A DNA stretch of 64,000 nt, taken from contig UQTR01000003.1 in assembly GCA_900544065.1 (NCBI GenBank), positions 4,811 to 68,810 on the forward strand. Direction: 5' to 3'. The notes beneath the pieces are model-generated. The model did not search any database. It had not been told where the DNA came from and saw nothing but the letters and a program-made list of their open reading frames with translations. Source of the stretch: an uncultured Collinsella sp. Its GTDB lineage: Bacteria; Actinomycetota; Coriobacteriia; Coriobacteriales; Coriobacteriaceae. The position numbers and the translations under genes were made by a program. Each line of letters opens with the position of its first letter. The first letter of the stretch is position 1. This document shows positions 51,249 to 60,334 of this stretch, piece by piece.

Positions 51249-51995
51249 CTAGGCCTCCTCTACATTGTCGAGCCCCAGCTCGGCCAGGCTCACGCCGCGC
51301 GGACGCTCCTTGGAGCGGCGCTCGAGCCACTGCACCAGCATGGCGAGCGGAAAGCAGATGATGAAGTACATAAGGCAGCAGACGATGTATCCCTGCAGGT
51401 AACCGTACAGACTCACAAAATTATCGGAACGGTACATAAGGTCGCCGCCAGCCACAAGTGCCAACACCGACGTGTTCTTGACCAGGTTGAGCGCCTGGTT
51501 ACACAGCGGCGGCAAAATGATCTTGAACGTCTGGGGCAGCACGATGTACCAGTACGCCTGCGCACGGGTGAAGCCTTGGCTCTGGGCCGCCTCCATCTGA
51601 CCGCGCGGAACTGCCTCGATACCGGTGCGGATGACCTCCGAAATGTAGGCCGCGTGATACAGGCCCACACCCAAGAAGCCCAGCACGAACGGCGCGATGC
51701 GCACCGGCTGATCGGCACCGGTTATGGCCTGCAAAAACTGCGGACCGGCCATGTACATAAAGAGCACCTGCACGGGCAACGGGGTATTCTGGTAAAACTC
51801 CACGTACACGCGGCTTATTGCGCGCAGCACGCGCGAGCGAGTGGTAGAGAACACGCCCAGTAGCGTGCCCAGCACCAGCGACAGCAGCAGGCCGGCAACG
51901 ACCACTTGCAGCGTCACGCCAAAGCCCTCCCAGAAGGGCCCCATGTTTTGAAATGTCGTCGACCAACGGTCGGCGTCAAATAATCCTTCGAGCAT
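51249..51995 (-). CDS. Amino-acid ABC transporter permease
   Basis: 248 residues, several membrane helices. The EAA motif is ISEVIRTGIEAVPRGQMEAAQSQGF. It pairs with the 212-residue permease as a heterodimer. AAGGAAGGA precedes the ATG at 51995. The C-terminus is charged and overhangs the membrane core. Confidence 0.92.
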   Translation of the reverse strand: MLEGLFDADRWSTTFQNMGPFWEGFGVTLQVVVAGLLLSLVLGTLLGVFSTTRSRVLRAISRVYVEFYQNTPLPVQVLFMYMAGPQFLQAITGADQPVRIAPFVLGFLGVGLYHAAYISEVIRTGIEAVPRGQMEAAQSQGFTRAQAYWYIVLPQTFKIILPPLCNQALNLVKNTSVLALVAGGDLMYRSDNFVSLYGYLQGYIVCCLMYFIICFPLAMLVQWLERRSKERPRGVSLAELGLDNVEEA

Positions 51996-52020
51996 TTGAT
52001 TCCTTCCTTGGACGATGCGC

Positions 52021-52896
52021 CTATACAAGACCCCAGGTCTTGACCTCTTGGTCGAGCCAGCCGTCGGCCAGGCGATCGCAAATCACCTGATCGACCACGG
52101 CCGAAAGGTCGCAGCCCTTCTTGGTCGCCACGCCGTAGCCCTGCTCGCCAAACTTGACCTCGGGCTGCAGCAGCTCAACGGTCTCGTTCATGTAACCGGC
52201 CAGCGTGGAGCGGTCCATGGCAAAGACGTCGATATTGCCGGCATCGAGCGAACTCTTGATGATGGGATAGCCGCTAAAGGCCCTAAACTCGGGCTTGCAG
52301 CTAAAACCGTTGTCCTTGATCATCTGCTCGATCAGGCCCTGCGTGGTGGCACCCTGGCTCACACCAATGACCTTGCCATCCAGATCCTCAATCGAGGTAA
52401 AGCCCGAACGCTTCTTGACCATGAGTCCCACGTAGTCGGTGCGGTACGGCGTCGAGAAATCCCAGCTCTTCTTGCGCTCGTCGGTTATGGTGTAGGTCGC
52501 CGCGACCACGTCGAGCTGGCCGTTATCGATCAGCGGGCCGCGCGTCTTGGGCGTTACGTCGGTAAACTCGACTAGCTCCTGGGCGCGGGCCTCCTTGTAG
52601 CTCACGCCAAAGACGGCAGCGGCGATCTGGTAGCACAAATCGACTTCCATGCCCTCAAAGCGGCCCTTGGCGGTGTCGTAATAGCCATAGCCGGGAACGT
52701 CCTTCTTAACGCCGGCATTCAGATGGCCACGCGACTTGATGGCCGCAAGCTTGGACCCCTTGTCGGAGCCCTCGCCGCTGGTGGAGTTGCCGCAACCGGC
52801 AAGCGCAGTCCCCGTCAGCGCAAGCATGCCGGCGCCAGCCAGTTGCAAAAAGCGACGGCGCGACACGGCCGCCCTCGTCATATCCGTCATGTCCAT
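52021..52896 (-). CDS. Amino-acid ABC transporter substrate-binding lipoprotein with Tat-type signal
   Basis: 291 residues of the SBP_bac_3 family (GlnH/FliY type), with NAGVKKDVPGYG, FEGMEVDLCYQIAAAVFG and KSWDFSTPYRTDYVGLMVKK. The N-terminus has SRRRFLQLAG, a twin-arginine motif, and a lipobox LAGC with Cys35, so it is exported folded and lipid-anchored. The ATG at 52896 is preceded by a GTG in frame at 52899; either may serve. It captures a polar amino acid (substrate unknown). Confidence 0.9.
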   Translation of the reverse strand: MDMTDMTRAAVSRRRFLQLAGAGMLALTGTALAGCGNSTSGEGSDKGSKLAAIKSRGHLNAGVKKDVPGYGYYDTAKGRFEGMEVDLCYQIAAAVFGVSYKEARAQELVEFTDVTPKTRGPLIDNGQLDVVAATYTITDERKKSWDFSTPYRTDYVGLMVKKRSGFTSIEDLDGKVIGVSQGATTQGLIEQMIKDNGFSCKPEFRAFSGYPIIKSSLDAGNIDVFAMDRSTLAGYMNETVELLQPEVKFGEQGYGVATKKGCDLSAVVDQVICDRLADGWLDQEVKTWGLV

Positions 52897-52904
52897 CACC
52901 GCGC

Positions 52905-53636
52905 CTAGTGCAGAATCTTGGACAGGAACTCGCGGCAGCGCGGGTTCTCGGGGTTATCGAAGAAGTGCTCGGGCGTGCCCTCCTCCAGGATGCGGCCGTC
53001 CTCCATAAAGATGACGCGGTCGGCCACCTGGCGCGCAAAGCCCATCTCGTGCGTCACGCAGATCATGGTGATGTCCTCCTGCGCGAGCTCAATCATAACG
53101 TCCAGAACCTCCTGGACCATCTCGGGGTCGAGTGCCGAGGTCGGCTCGTCAAACAGGATGATGGGCTGCTTGGTGCACAGGGCACGGGCGATGGCGATGC
53201 GCTGCTGCTGACCACCCGAGAGATTCTGCGGATACTCGCCGGCCTTATGCGCCATCCCGACGCGCTTGAGCGCGGCGATGGCGATCTCGGTCGCCTCCTC
53301 CTTGCTCTTCTTTTGCAGCTTGATGGGCGCGAGCGTCAGGTTGCCCAGCACCGTCATGTTGGGATACAGGTTGAACTGCTGAAACACCATGGAACTATAC
53401 TTGCGAGCCATCTCCAGGTGATTCTTTTTGGTGAGCGGCATACCGTCGATGATGACCTCGCCCGACGTGGGCTCCTCCAGATAATCGACGCAACGGATGA
53501 GCGTCGACTTACCCGAACCGGAAGGCCCGATCATTACGAGCTTTTCGCCGCGCTTGACGGTGAGATTGATATCTTTGAGCACATGCAGGTCGCCAAAGTA
53601 CTTGTTGAGATGCTTGATCTCGATCATGTCTGCCAT
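52905..53636 (-). CDS. Amino-acid ABC transporter ATP-binding protein
   Basis: 243 residues. Walker [11 protein letters not shown]-loop [12 protein letters not shown], signature LSGGQQQR, Walker [13 protein letters not shown] and the H-loop THEMGFA match the GlnQ/HisP family. First gene of the four-gene transporter operon. GAAGGGA precedes the ATG. Confidence 0.94.
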   Translation of the reverse strand: MADMIEIKHLNKYFGDLHVLKDINLTVKRGEKLVMIGPSGSGKSTLIRCVDYLEEPTSGEVIIDGMPLTKKNHLEMARKYSSMVFQQFNLYPNMTVLGNLTLAPIKLQKKSKEEATEIAIAALKRVGMAHKAGEYPQNLSGGQQQRIAIARALCTKQPIILFDEPTSALDPEMVQEVLDVMIELAQEDITMICVTHEMGFARQVADRVIFMEDGRILEEGTPEHFFDNPENPRCREFLSKILH

Positions 53637-53743
53637 GAATGTCCCTTCCCTGCGTTTACACGAGTTGAACTATTGTACGGAAAGAACCACGTTTCCGCAG
53701 CCCACACTACATTCCCGTAAAGAACCCGCAACCTTCCACCCAC

Positions 53744-53808
53744 TCATTGGGGACAGACTTAAATGAGTACCCGCTCATTGGGTACTCATTTAAGTCTGTC
53801 CCCAATGA
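53744..53808. repeat. Paired GGGGACAG-core repeat (perfect inverted duplicate)
   Basis: TCATTGGGGACAGACTTAAA… (53744-53772) is perfectly complementary to 53780-53808, two facing copies of one unit separated by 7 bases. Each unit has the GGGGACAG core seen in other families here. Confidence 0.85.
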
Positions 53809-53818
53809 GTACCCAGCC

Positions 53819-53854
53819 AAAAAAGGGGGCGCGACCGCAATGGTCACGCCCCCT
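53819..53854 (-). terminator. Terminator of yqeY
   Basis: AGGGGGCGTGACC pairs with GGTCGCGCCCCCT and is followed by TTTTT on the minus strand. Confidence 0.9.
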
Positions 53855-53881
53855 CAGCATCGGCTATGTGTCGGCCGGCGC

Positions 53882-54325
53882 TTACGCCAATTTTGCACCG
53901 ACGATCTTTGCTGCTGCCGGCTTGTCGAAGTTGCCGCCGGTGGCCTTGCCCAGAGCACCCATGACCTGGCCCATCTGCTTCTTAGAGGTCGCGCCCAGCT
54001 CGGCGATAACCTGCTCGATCAGGGCCTCGAGCTCCTCGCCCGAAACCTGCGCGGGCAGCAGGCTCTCCAGAATCTTGACCTGCTCGGTCAGGTTGTCGGT
54101 ACGCTCCTGGTCGGTACCGGCCTTAATGGACATCTCCAGCGTCTCGCTCGTCTGCTTAATCAGACGCTTGATCATGCTGTTGACATCTTCCTCGGTCACA
54201 TCACGGCGCTCGTTGACCTCGATGTTCTTCACCTCGGCCTTAACCTGGCGAATGATAGACAGACGAACCTTGTCCTTGGCCTTCATGGCCGCAATCATTT
54301 CCTTCTGCAGTTCTTCGTTGGTCAT
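53882..54325 (-). CDS. YqeY/GatB-tail domain protein
   Basis: 147 residues. The whole chain is helical and matches the YqeY family: MIAAMKAKDKVRLSIIRQVKAE at the start and ATSKKQMGQVMGALGKATGG near the end. The domain is related to the GatB tail that handles tRNA-dependent amidation, but the role of the free protein is not settled. GGAGG lies 8 bases before the ATG at 54325; a TTG two codons earlier is too close to the site. It follows the foldase gene. Confidence 0.92.
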   Translation of the reverse strand: MTNEELQKEMIAAMKAKDKVRLSIIRQVKAEVKNIEVNERRDVTEEDVNSMIKRLIKQTSETLEMSIKAGTDQERTDNLTEQVKILESLLPAQVSGEELEALIEQVIAELGATSKKQMGQVMGALGKATGGNFDKPAAAKIVGAKLA

Positions 54326-54379
54326 CTGCAAATCCTCCTCAATAGTGCGGGCGGCACTCGCACGAGCGCCGCCCCATGA

Positions 54380-55603
54380 TTACTTAGTCGTCGACGAATC
54401 GTCGGTCGAACTCTTGGTGACGCCCTTCAGGCTGACGTTGTACGGCACATCCTTGGGCATGGGGTTAACGGTGATGTCGGCGTCCTTCTTGTACTGCTCC
54501 AGCCACTCGCTGTACGCAGTGCTTGCCGCCTGCGTCTTCACCACGTTGGAGACGTACTTCTTGATGTCCTTGGGCACCTGCTTAATGTCATCGACCTGAT
54601 TATCGACATGGAAGTAGTCGGTGCACTTGATGATGTGATAACCATAGGTCGACTCGACGACGTCGCTCACATCGCCCTTGTTGAGTCCCTCGAGCGCCGC
54701 CTGGTAGCTGTCGACGAAGGTGGTGAGCTTGTCCCAGCCCACATCGCCCTTCTTCTCCTTGGAGCCGGTGTCGTCGGAATACTGCTTTACGGCGTCCTCA
54801 AAGCTCAGCTCGCCGGAGTTGATCTTGTCCAGGCACTCCTGTGCCTTGGCCTTGGCGGCGGCCTTGTCCTCGTCGGAAGCGTCGGAATCGACCTTGATCA
54901 GGATATTCGACGAACGACGGGCATCGTTGTAGTTGGACAGGTTCTCATTGATGTAATCGACAATCTCGCTGTCCTTGGGCTTGCTGGTGGGTGCCACGGC
55001 ATCCTTGAGCTTCTGCTGCGCCAGGCTCTCCTTGAGCGAATCCTTGTAGGTGTCCTCGGTGTAGCCGTAGGTCTTAAGGGTCTTCTTGAAAGCCTTAGCG
55101 CCGCCGGCACTCTTGCAGGCGTCCTTCCAGGCCTTCTCTACCTCCTCGTCCGAGACGGTCACGCCGTTTTCCTTCTGCGCTTGCTGAAGCAGAATCTGCT
55201 GCGTGTAGGAGTCGATGAGCTGCTTGCGGTACTTCTTGGGCGTGAGGTCATTGTCGACCAGGTACTGCGCCCAGTCCTTGTCCTTGGTGTAGCCGTAGGA
55301 CGTGCGCATGCTCATGATCTGCTTGGTCACGGTGTCCTCAGTGAGGTTGGTGCCGTTGATAGTGGCAGCCACACCACCAGTGAGCTTATAGCCCGAGCTG
55401 GCGCTTTCGGTCTGCGACATCAGGCCGGAGCACGCCATGGCCGAGACGGAGAGCAGCATCGCCAGCACGCCGATGACCACCAGGACAATCTTGACGGTCT
55501 TGGACACATAGGTCTTGCGCTGCCTCTTGCGAGAGCTGGAGGCGGCGCGGGACCGTTGCTCGGACGTCGGCGTGACCTCGGGGTTCTTTTTCTTATTTGC
55601 CAT
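54380..55603 (-). CDS. PrsA/SurA-like peptidyl-prolyl cis-trans isomerase (membrane-anchored foldase)
   Basis: 407 residues. About 33 basic cytoplasmic residues, one membrane helix (IVLVVIGVLAMLLSVSAMACSG, ~38-60), a SurA-N-like helical part, and a parvulin PPIC domain (~235-340: RRSSNILIKV, FEDAVKQYSDDTGSKEKKGDVGW, GDVSDVVESTYGYHIIKC). It probably helps secreted proteins fold outside the membrane, which fits the many secreted surface proteins in the window. MAC followed by SG is not a standard lipobox, so it is likely membrane-anchored. AAAGG precedes the ATG. Confidence 0.88.
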   Translation of the reverse strand: MANKKKNPEVTPTSEQRSRAASSSRKRQRKTYVSKTVKIVLVVIGVLAMLLSVSAMACSGLMSQTESASSGYKLTGGVAATINGTNLTEDTVTKQIMSMRTSYGYTKDKDWAQYLVDNDLTPKKYRKQLIDSYTQQILLQQAQKENGVTVSDEEVEKAWKDACKSAGGAKAFKKTLKTYGYTEDTYKDSLKESLAQQKLKDAVAPTSKPKDSEIVDYINENLSNYNDARRSSNILIKVDSDASDEDKAAAKAKAQECLDKINSGELSFEDAVKQYSDDTGSKEKKGDVGWDKLTTFVDSYQAALEGLNKGDVSDVVESTYGYHIIKCTDYFHVDNQVDDIKQVPKDIKKYVSNVVKTQAASTAYSEWLEQYKKDADITVNPMPKDVPYNVSLKGVTKSSTDDSSTTK

Positions 55604-55669
55604 GTTTGGCCTTTCGCATCACGAATCGAACAAACGCCATTGTGTCACAACGCAGCCCCCGCGGCACAC

Positions 55670-55715
55670 CTGGTGCATGGGGGACAGGTTAATCTGCACC
55701 ATTTTGGTGCAAAGG
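55670..55715. repeat. GGGGACAG-core stem repeat
   Basis: GGTGCA and TGCACC flank GGGGGACAGGTTAATC; another GGTGC and a second AAAGGGGACAG follow. Intergenic between foldase and PTS gene. Confidence 0.6.
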
Positions 55716-55725
55716 GGACAGACCC

Positions 55726-55805
55726 GGCAGTTAGGGACGTTCCTTTTCTGCCGGCAGATGGGGACCGTCCCCAACTGCCGGCAGAAAAGGAACGTCCCCA
55801 AGTGC
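55726..55805. repeat. GGCAGTTAGGGACGTTCC inverted pair
   Basis: GGGACGTTCCTTTTCTGCCGG (left) is complementary to the right arm CCGGCAGAAAAGGAACG… with GGGGACCGTCCCC in the loop. A further GGGAC-core family. Confidence 0.8.
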
Positions 55806-55809
55806 CACC

Positions 55810-56274
55810 TTAAAAGTGGCGACGGATGGCGTCGACCATGCCCTGCGGCGTGGTTTGGCCGAGTACATCGGCTGCGGCATCGGCATCCATAAAGATATTC
55901 ATAAGCGCTTGCAGGGCCTCGACCTGGCCGCCCGGCTCGGCAATGCCCAGATTGATGACAATCTGCGCCGGCACCGGGGCGCCCATGCCCGCCATCGCGT
56001 TAAACGTCACAGGTGCGGCGGGCTTTACCACCGCGATATAGGGCTTGGCCACAAATCCCGGATCGGTATGTGGGATGGCAATGTTGGCCGCCGGCATGGC
56101 AAGGCCCGTGGGATAGGCATCCTCACGTGTGCGAACGGCGTCGAGCCAACCGGGCGCAATGTAGCCACGCGGAGCGAGCTCGTCCTCGAGCTGCGCAAAC
56201 ACCTCATCCGGCGTCGCGCACTCCCAATCAAAAAACACCAGCTCAGGCGTAAACAATGCTTCGTTATCCGCCAT
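55810..56274 (-). CDS. PTS sugar transporter subunit IIA (fructose/galactitol type)
   Basis: 154 residues. The IIA active-site His lies in ANIAIPHTDPGF, as in GatA/FruA-type EIIA. GYIAPGWLDAVRTREDAYPTGL and a helical C-terminus also fit. It takes phosphate from HPr and passes it to an EIIB; IIB and IIC are not in the window, so it is an orphan subunit here. The sugar is unknown. GAGAGGTGG precedes the ATG. Confidence 0.88.
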   Translation of the reverse strand: MADNEALFTPELVFFDWECATPDEVFAQLEDELAPRGYIAPGWLDAVRTREDAYPTGLAMPAANIAIPHTDPGFVAKPYIAVVKPAAPVTFNAMAGMGAPVPAQIVINLGIAEPGGQVEALQALMNIFMDADAAADVLGQTTPQGMVDAIRRHF

Positions 56275-56298
56275 GGGCCCACCTCTCTCACCTTGTCG

Positions 56299-56342
56299 CC
56301 TGCGACGTTCTTTAACGACTAGTCATTGAAGAGCGTCGCAGG
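56299..56342. repeat. 44-bp palindrome CCTGCGACG…CGTCGCAGG centred on ACTAGT
   Basis: The arms CCTGCGACG/CGTCGCAGG continue inward with few mismatches to the centre GACTAGTC. It lies upstream of the PTS IIA gene, after purN's terminator. Confidence 0.7.
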
Positions 56343-56350
56343 TGATTACC

Positions 56351-56396
56351 CAAAACAAAGGGTGGCCACTTGCGCCTTGGCGCCAATGACCACCCT
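56351..56396 (-). terminator. Terminator of the purMN operon
   Basis: On the minus strand GGGTGGTCATTGGCGC pairs with GCGCAAGTGGCCACCC and is followed by TTTGTTTTG. Confidence 0.85.
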
Positions 56397-56426
56397 GACT
56401 ACTCGGCTAAATTGTACTGTGCGCCA

Positions 56427-57128
56427 CTAGCCGCGCGGCGCATCAATTGCGACCTTGCCGCTCTCCAGCACGTGAACGCGACCGTCGGCGAGCATTTGCA
56501 CGACCTCGGGATACAGCACATGCTCGATCGCGTGGATGTGCTCCTCGAGCGCGTCGACGTCCCAGCCCTCCTCGACAGCCAGCGCACGCTGGGCGATGAT
56601 GGGGCCGTTGTCGTAGATCTCGTTGGCAAAGTGCACGGTCACGCCGGTCACCTTGACGCCGCGCGCAAACGCATCGTCGATCGCATGGGCACCGGTAAAG
56701 CTCGGCAGCAGTGCCGGATGCAGGTTGACCACGCGGTTGGGGAACGCCGCCAGCAGCGGCGTGTGCACCATGCGCATGTAGCCGGCCATCACCACGTACT
56801 CGCAGCCGCGCTCGAGCAGCTCATGCGCGATGATCTCGTCAGCCGCGATGGGGTCGGCATAGACATCTTTGGACAGCGTGAGTGTCTGGATGCCCGCACG
56901 CTCGGCACGCTGCAAGCCCTTGGCCGAAGGACGGCTCGACACCACAAGTTCAATCGAGGCGTTGAGCTTGCCGGCGGCGATCAGGTCGATCAGCGCCTGC
57001 AGGTTGGTACCCGAGCCGCTGATAAGCACGCCAATCTTGAGCGGCTCGGCCGTATCGGTGCCGGTCGGACGGGTGTAGGGCACAAAGCCCAGGCCCTCGG
57101 CAGCAGCCATCTGCTCGCTAGCGCTCAT
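56427..57128 (-). CDS. purN: Phosphoribosylglycinamide formyltransferase
   Basis: 233 residues. IGVLISGSGTNLQALID, the catalytic-region AGYMRMVHTP and NLHPALLPSFTGAHAIDDA (with Asn, His and later Asp) are those of PurN, third step of purine synthesis using formyl-folate. The start is uncertain: ATG at 57128 overlaps purM by 11 bp, while ATG at 57110 is possible; neither has a strong ribosome site, which fits translational coupling. Confidence 0.93.
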   Translation of the reverse strand: MSASEQMAAAEGLGFVPYTRPTGTDTAEPLKIGVLISGSGTNLQALIDLIAAGKLNASIELVVSSRPSAKGLQRAERAGIQTLTLSKDVYADPIAADEIIAHELLERGCEYVVMAGYMRMVHTPLLAAFPNRVVNLHPALLPSFTGAHAIDDAFARGVKVTGVTVHFANEIYDNGPIIAQRALAVEEGWDVDALEEHIHAIEHVLYPEVVQMLADGRVHVLESGKVAIDAPRG

Positions 57129-58221
57129 CGGAGTACACAACCTTACCGGAACCCTCGACGCACTCGCCCACGCGGAACGGCTTCTCGCCCAGCGCGACCA
57201 GCGCCTCGGTCACGGCAGCCTCGTCCTCGGGGGCGACGATCAGGCACAGGCCGACGCCCATGTTGAAGGTCTTGCATGCCTCGTTGGGCGCAAGCTCGGC
57301 CTGACGCGACACGTAAGTAATGACGGGCGGAACATCCCAACCCATCTCGGCGCCGTTGCGGGTGACCACGGCATCGACGTCGTCGGCGAGCGCGCGGTTG
57401 AGGTTCTCGGTAATGCCGCCGCCGGTGATGTGGGCAATGGCGTGCACGTTGGCACCACCGCGGAGTAGCTCCAGAATCGGCTTGACGTAGATGCGCGTGG
57501 GAGCCAGCAGGGCGTCGGCCAGCGAAGCACCGCCGAGCTCCTCGAGCGGACGGCTCAGCTCCTCGGCCTTAGCGGCAGCCTCGGGCGTACCCGGCTTGAT
57601 GCCGTCGACACCGATGACCTTGCGTACGAGTGAGTATCCGTTGGAGTGCACACCGGTGGAGGGCAGGCCCAGGATCACATCGCCGGGGCGAACGTTCGCG
57701 GGGTCGAGCATCTTGGGACGGTCGACGACACCCACGGTAAAGCCGGCGAGGTCGTAATCGGCGGGGGCCATGACGCCCGGGTGCTCGGCCATCTCGCCGC
57801 CCACGAGCGCGCAGCCCGCAAGCTTGCAGCCGTCGGCCACGCCCTTGATGATCTTTGCCATGTGCTCGGCCTCAATGTGACCGATGGCAACGTAATCCAG
57901 GAAGAACAGCGGCTCGGCGCCCGAAGCCAAAATGTCATTGACGCACATGGCGACCAGGTCCTGGCCCACCGTCTCGTGACGGTCCATAATCTGGGCGAGC
58001 ACGAGCTTGGTGCCCACGCCGTCGGTGCCGCTGATCAGGATCGGGTCTTCCATATCCTTGAGCGCGGCGGCCGAGAACAGGCCACCAAAGCCACCGATGC
58101 CGCCGATAACCTCGGGGCGGTTGGTGTCCTTGACCATCTGCTTAATAGCGTCGACGGCGCGGCCGCCCTCGGCGGTATCGACGCCGGCGTCCTCGTACGT
58201 CACATGCTTGCTGTCGCTCAT
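57118..58221 (-). CDS. purM: Phosphoribosylformylglycinamidine cyclo-ligase
   Basis: 367 residues. TYEDAGVD at the N-terminus, GTDGVGTKL, the DLVAMCVNDI motif, GGEMAEHPGVM and GLPSTGVHSNGYSL identify AIR synthetase. It overlaps purN and follows purF after 157 bp, where a repeat lies. Length normal. Confidence 0.95.
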   Translation of the reverse strand: MSDSKHVTYEDAGVDTAEGGRAVDAIKQMVKDTNRPEVIGGIGGFGGLFSAAALKDMEDPILISGTDGVGTKLVLAQIMDRHETVGQDLVAMCVNDILASGAEPLFFLDYVAIGHIEAEHMAKIIKGVADGCKLAGCALVGGEMAEHPGVMAPADYDLAGFTVGVVDRPKMLDPANVRPGDVILGLPSTGVHSNGYSLVRKVIGVDGIKPGTPEAAAKAEELSRPLEELGGASLADALLAPTRIYVKPILELLRGGANVHAIAHITGGGITENLNRALADDVDAVVTRNGAEMGWDVPPVITYVSRQAELAPNEACKTFNMGVGLCLIVAPEDEAAVTEALVALGEKPFRVGECVEGSGKVVYSDER

Positions 58222-58345
58222 CTGAGCCTTCCTCTCCCACTACCGTGGCGCCGCGCGGGCGCCAAACGGTGCTCATAGTTGCGTTCATTTTGGCGCACGC
58301 CATAACAGCACGCGCCGTCATATCAACAAAACAGCAGGTAAAACC

Positions 58346-58377
58346 TACCAAAATAAACCTGTCCCTAAATGGCAGAT
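58346..58377. repeat. Single arm of the GGGACAGGTTTATTTTGG repeat
   Basis: ACCTACCAAAATAAACCTG continuing TCCCTAAAT matches the arms of the element at 33068-33265. It ends one base before the purF stop codon. Confidence 0.75.
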
Positions 58378-58378
58378 T

Positions 58379-60049
58379 TTAGGCCTCGCCGTGCTCCTCT
58401 TCCCAGCTGCGGTCGTCGTATTTCTCGACCACGGCGTCGTCGTCAAAGTGCAGCGGCTTGTCCAGGTTGCGGGGCTTAAAGCCCTCCATGAACTTGTCGC
58501 GGCCAAAGCTCTCGGGAATCGCCACGGGGTAGCGTCCGGTAAAGCACGCATCGCAGTAACCGCCCTTGGGCATGACCTTCAGCAGGCCCTCGACCGAAAG
58601 GAAGGCCAGCGAATCGGCGCCGATGTACTCGCAAATCTCGTCGACCGTCTTGTTGGCGCTGATAAGCTGCGACTGCACGTCGGTATCGATGCCGTAGAAG
58701 CACGGCCAGATGACCTCGGGCGAGTTGATGCGGATATGAATCTCCTTGGCGCCGGCGTTGCGCAGCATCTTGACGAGCTGCACCATGGTGGTGCCGCGGA
58801 CGATGGAGTCGTCGATGACGACTAGGCGCTTGCCTTCGATGTTGTCGCGCAGCGGGTTGAGCTTCATACGCACGCCCATGGCACGCAGTTCCTGCGTAGG
58901 CTCGATAAACGTACGGCCCACGTAACGGTTCTTGATGAGGCCCTCGCCAAAGGGAATACCGCTCTCGTGCGAATACCCCTCCGCGGGCGGCAGGCCGGAG
59001 TCGGGCACGCCGATGACCAGGTCGGCCTCGACGGGCTCCTCATGTGCCAGCTGACGACCCATGTCATAACGGCAGGCGTAGACGCTCTTGCCGTTCATGA
59101 TGGAATCGGGGCGAGCGAAGTAGACCTGCTCAAAGATGCAGTTAGCAGGCTCTTCGGCGGCAGGCACGCCCTGCTCGGACACAAGGCCCTCGGCGCTGAT
59201 GCGCAAAATCTCACCGGGACGGACGTCACGGACGTACTCGGCGCCCACGATGTCGAGCGCACAAGTCTCGGAGGCAACGACCCAGCCGCCGGCACGCGTG
59301 ACATGGGTGGTGGCGTCGACCGTCGCGGCGCCGTCCTGCGACGGCAGCTGCGAAACGGATGCGGCATCGGCCTGGTCCAGGCCCTCGTCCACGAGCTTGC
59401 CCAGCACGAGTGGGCGAATGCCGTGCGGATCGCGAAATGCGTAGAGCGCCTGCTCGTTGATGAGCGTCATGGCGTAGCCGCCGCGCACGAGCTCCATGGT
59501 CTTGCGAATGCCCTCGCGCAGATGGCCTGTACGCTGAGTAAAGTAGCCGATGAGTTTGGTCGCGACCTCGGAATCCGAATTGGAGAGGAACGGCACGCCC
59601 AACTCGATCAGCTGGCGGCGCAGCTCGTCGGTGTTGACGAGGGTGCCGTTGTGCGCGAGCGCGATAATGACGCTATTGATGGTAGAGAGGTGCGGCTGAG
59701 AGGCTTCCCAGCTCTTGGCGCCGGCGGTGCCGTAGCGCACATGACCCACGGCCAGCTGACCGGAGAGCGTCGACAAGTCGGCATTGGAGAACACGCGGTC
59801 GAGCAGGCCCAGATCCTTGCGGACCATAACCGTACCGCCGTCACCAACAGCGATTCCCGCCGATTCTTGGCCACGGTGCTGCAGTGCACGCAGGCCAAAG
59901 TACGTCAGTCGAGCCACGTCGCGATCGGGCGCCCAGACACCAAAAACGCCGCATTCCTCATGCAGCTGGTCAGAGTCCGGATCATACGTCGACATGGCGT
60001 TCACCTGTCCCGCGGCACGCTCGGCCGCGCGGATGGTTTCTTGAGACAT
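58379..60049 (-). CDS. purF: Amidophosphoribosyltransferase
   Basis: 556 residues. The N-terminal Cys33 in EECGVFGVW is the glutaminase nucleophile, so the first 32 residues are a removable propeptide. The PRPP loop is VVIDDSIVRGTT, and four Cys for a 4Fe-4S cluster are suggested by SETCALD, EPANCIFEQ, WPCFYG and YCDACF. Catalyses the first committed purine step from PRPP. Length exceeds the ~470 of many PurFs because of the N- and C-terminal parts. Confidence 0.95.
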   Translation of the reverse strand: MSQETIRAAERAAGQVNAMSTYDPDSDQLHEECGVFGVWAPDRDVARLTYFGLRALQHRGQESAGIAVGDGGTVMVRKDLGLLDRVFSNADLSTLSGQLAVGHVRYGTAGAKSWEASQPHLSTINSVIIALAHNGTLVNTDELRRQLIELGVPFLSNSDSEVATKLIGYFTQRTGHLREGIRKTMELVRGGYAMTLINEQALYAFRDPHGIRPLVLGKLVDEGLDQADAASVSQLPSQDGAATVDATTHVTRAGGWVVASETCALDIVGAEYVRDVRPGEILRISAEGLVSEQGVPAAEEPANCIFEQVYFARPDSIMNGKSVYACRYDMGRQLAHEEPVEADLVIGVPDSGLPPAEGYSHESGIPFGEGLIKNRYVGRTFIEPTQELRAMGVRMKLNPLRDNIEGKRLVVIDDSIVRGTTMVQLVKMLRNAGAKEIHIRINSPEVIWPCFYGIDTDVQSQLISANKTVDEICEYIGADSLAFLSVEGLLKVMPKGGYCDACFTGRYPVAIPESFGRDKFMEGFKPRNLDKPLHFDDDAVVEKYDDRSWEEEHGEA

Positions 60050-60334
60050 GGCATCCCCTCAGAGCCTCGTATTTTGGCGTTACCCGCCTTATTATACGCA
60101 CGGCGCGACGCGCTCCCCAGCGCATGAGCAGCGCTTTTTAAAAGCCCACCGAGCTAATAATCCGTTTTGCGGCCAAACATTTTATTGGTCTGTCCAGTGC
60201 AAGCGCCCACGCCCCCAGGTGGCCGCCGCGTCCACCGTTGAGGGTTGCATTGTTGCAATTGGGACGTTCGTCCTGTCTTTTGGCAGGTCGGCGGCGTATC
60301 CTTGTAATCTAGGACAAAGCGAGAAAGGTTCTGT

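Noticed and set aside
49782..51863. 693-residue plus-strand frame
   Set aside because: Antisense of the cytidylate-kinase-like and permease genes; includes repeat DNA and has no recognisable domain.
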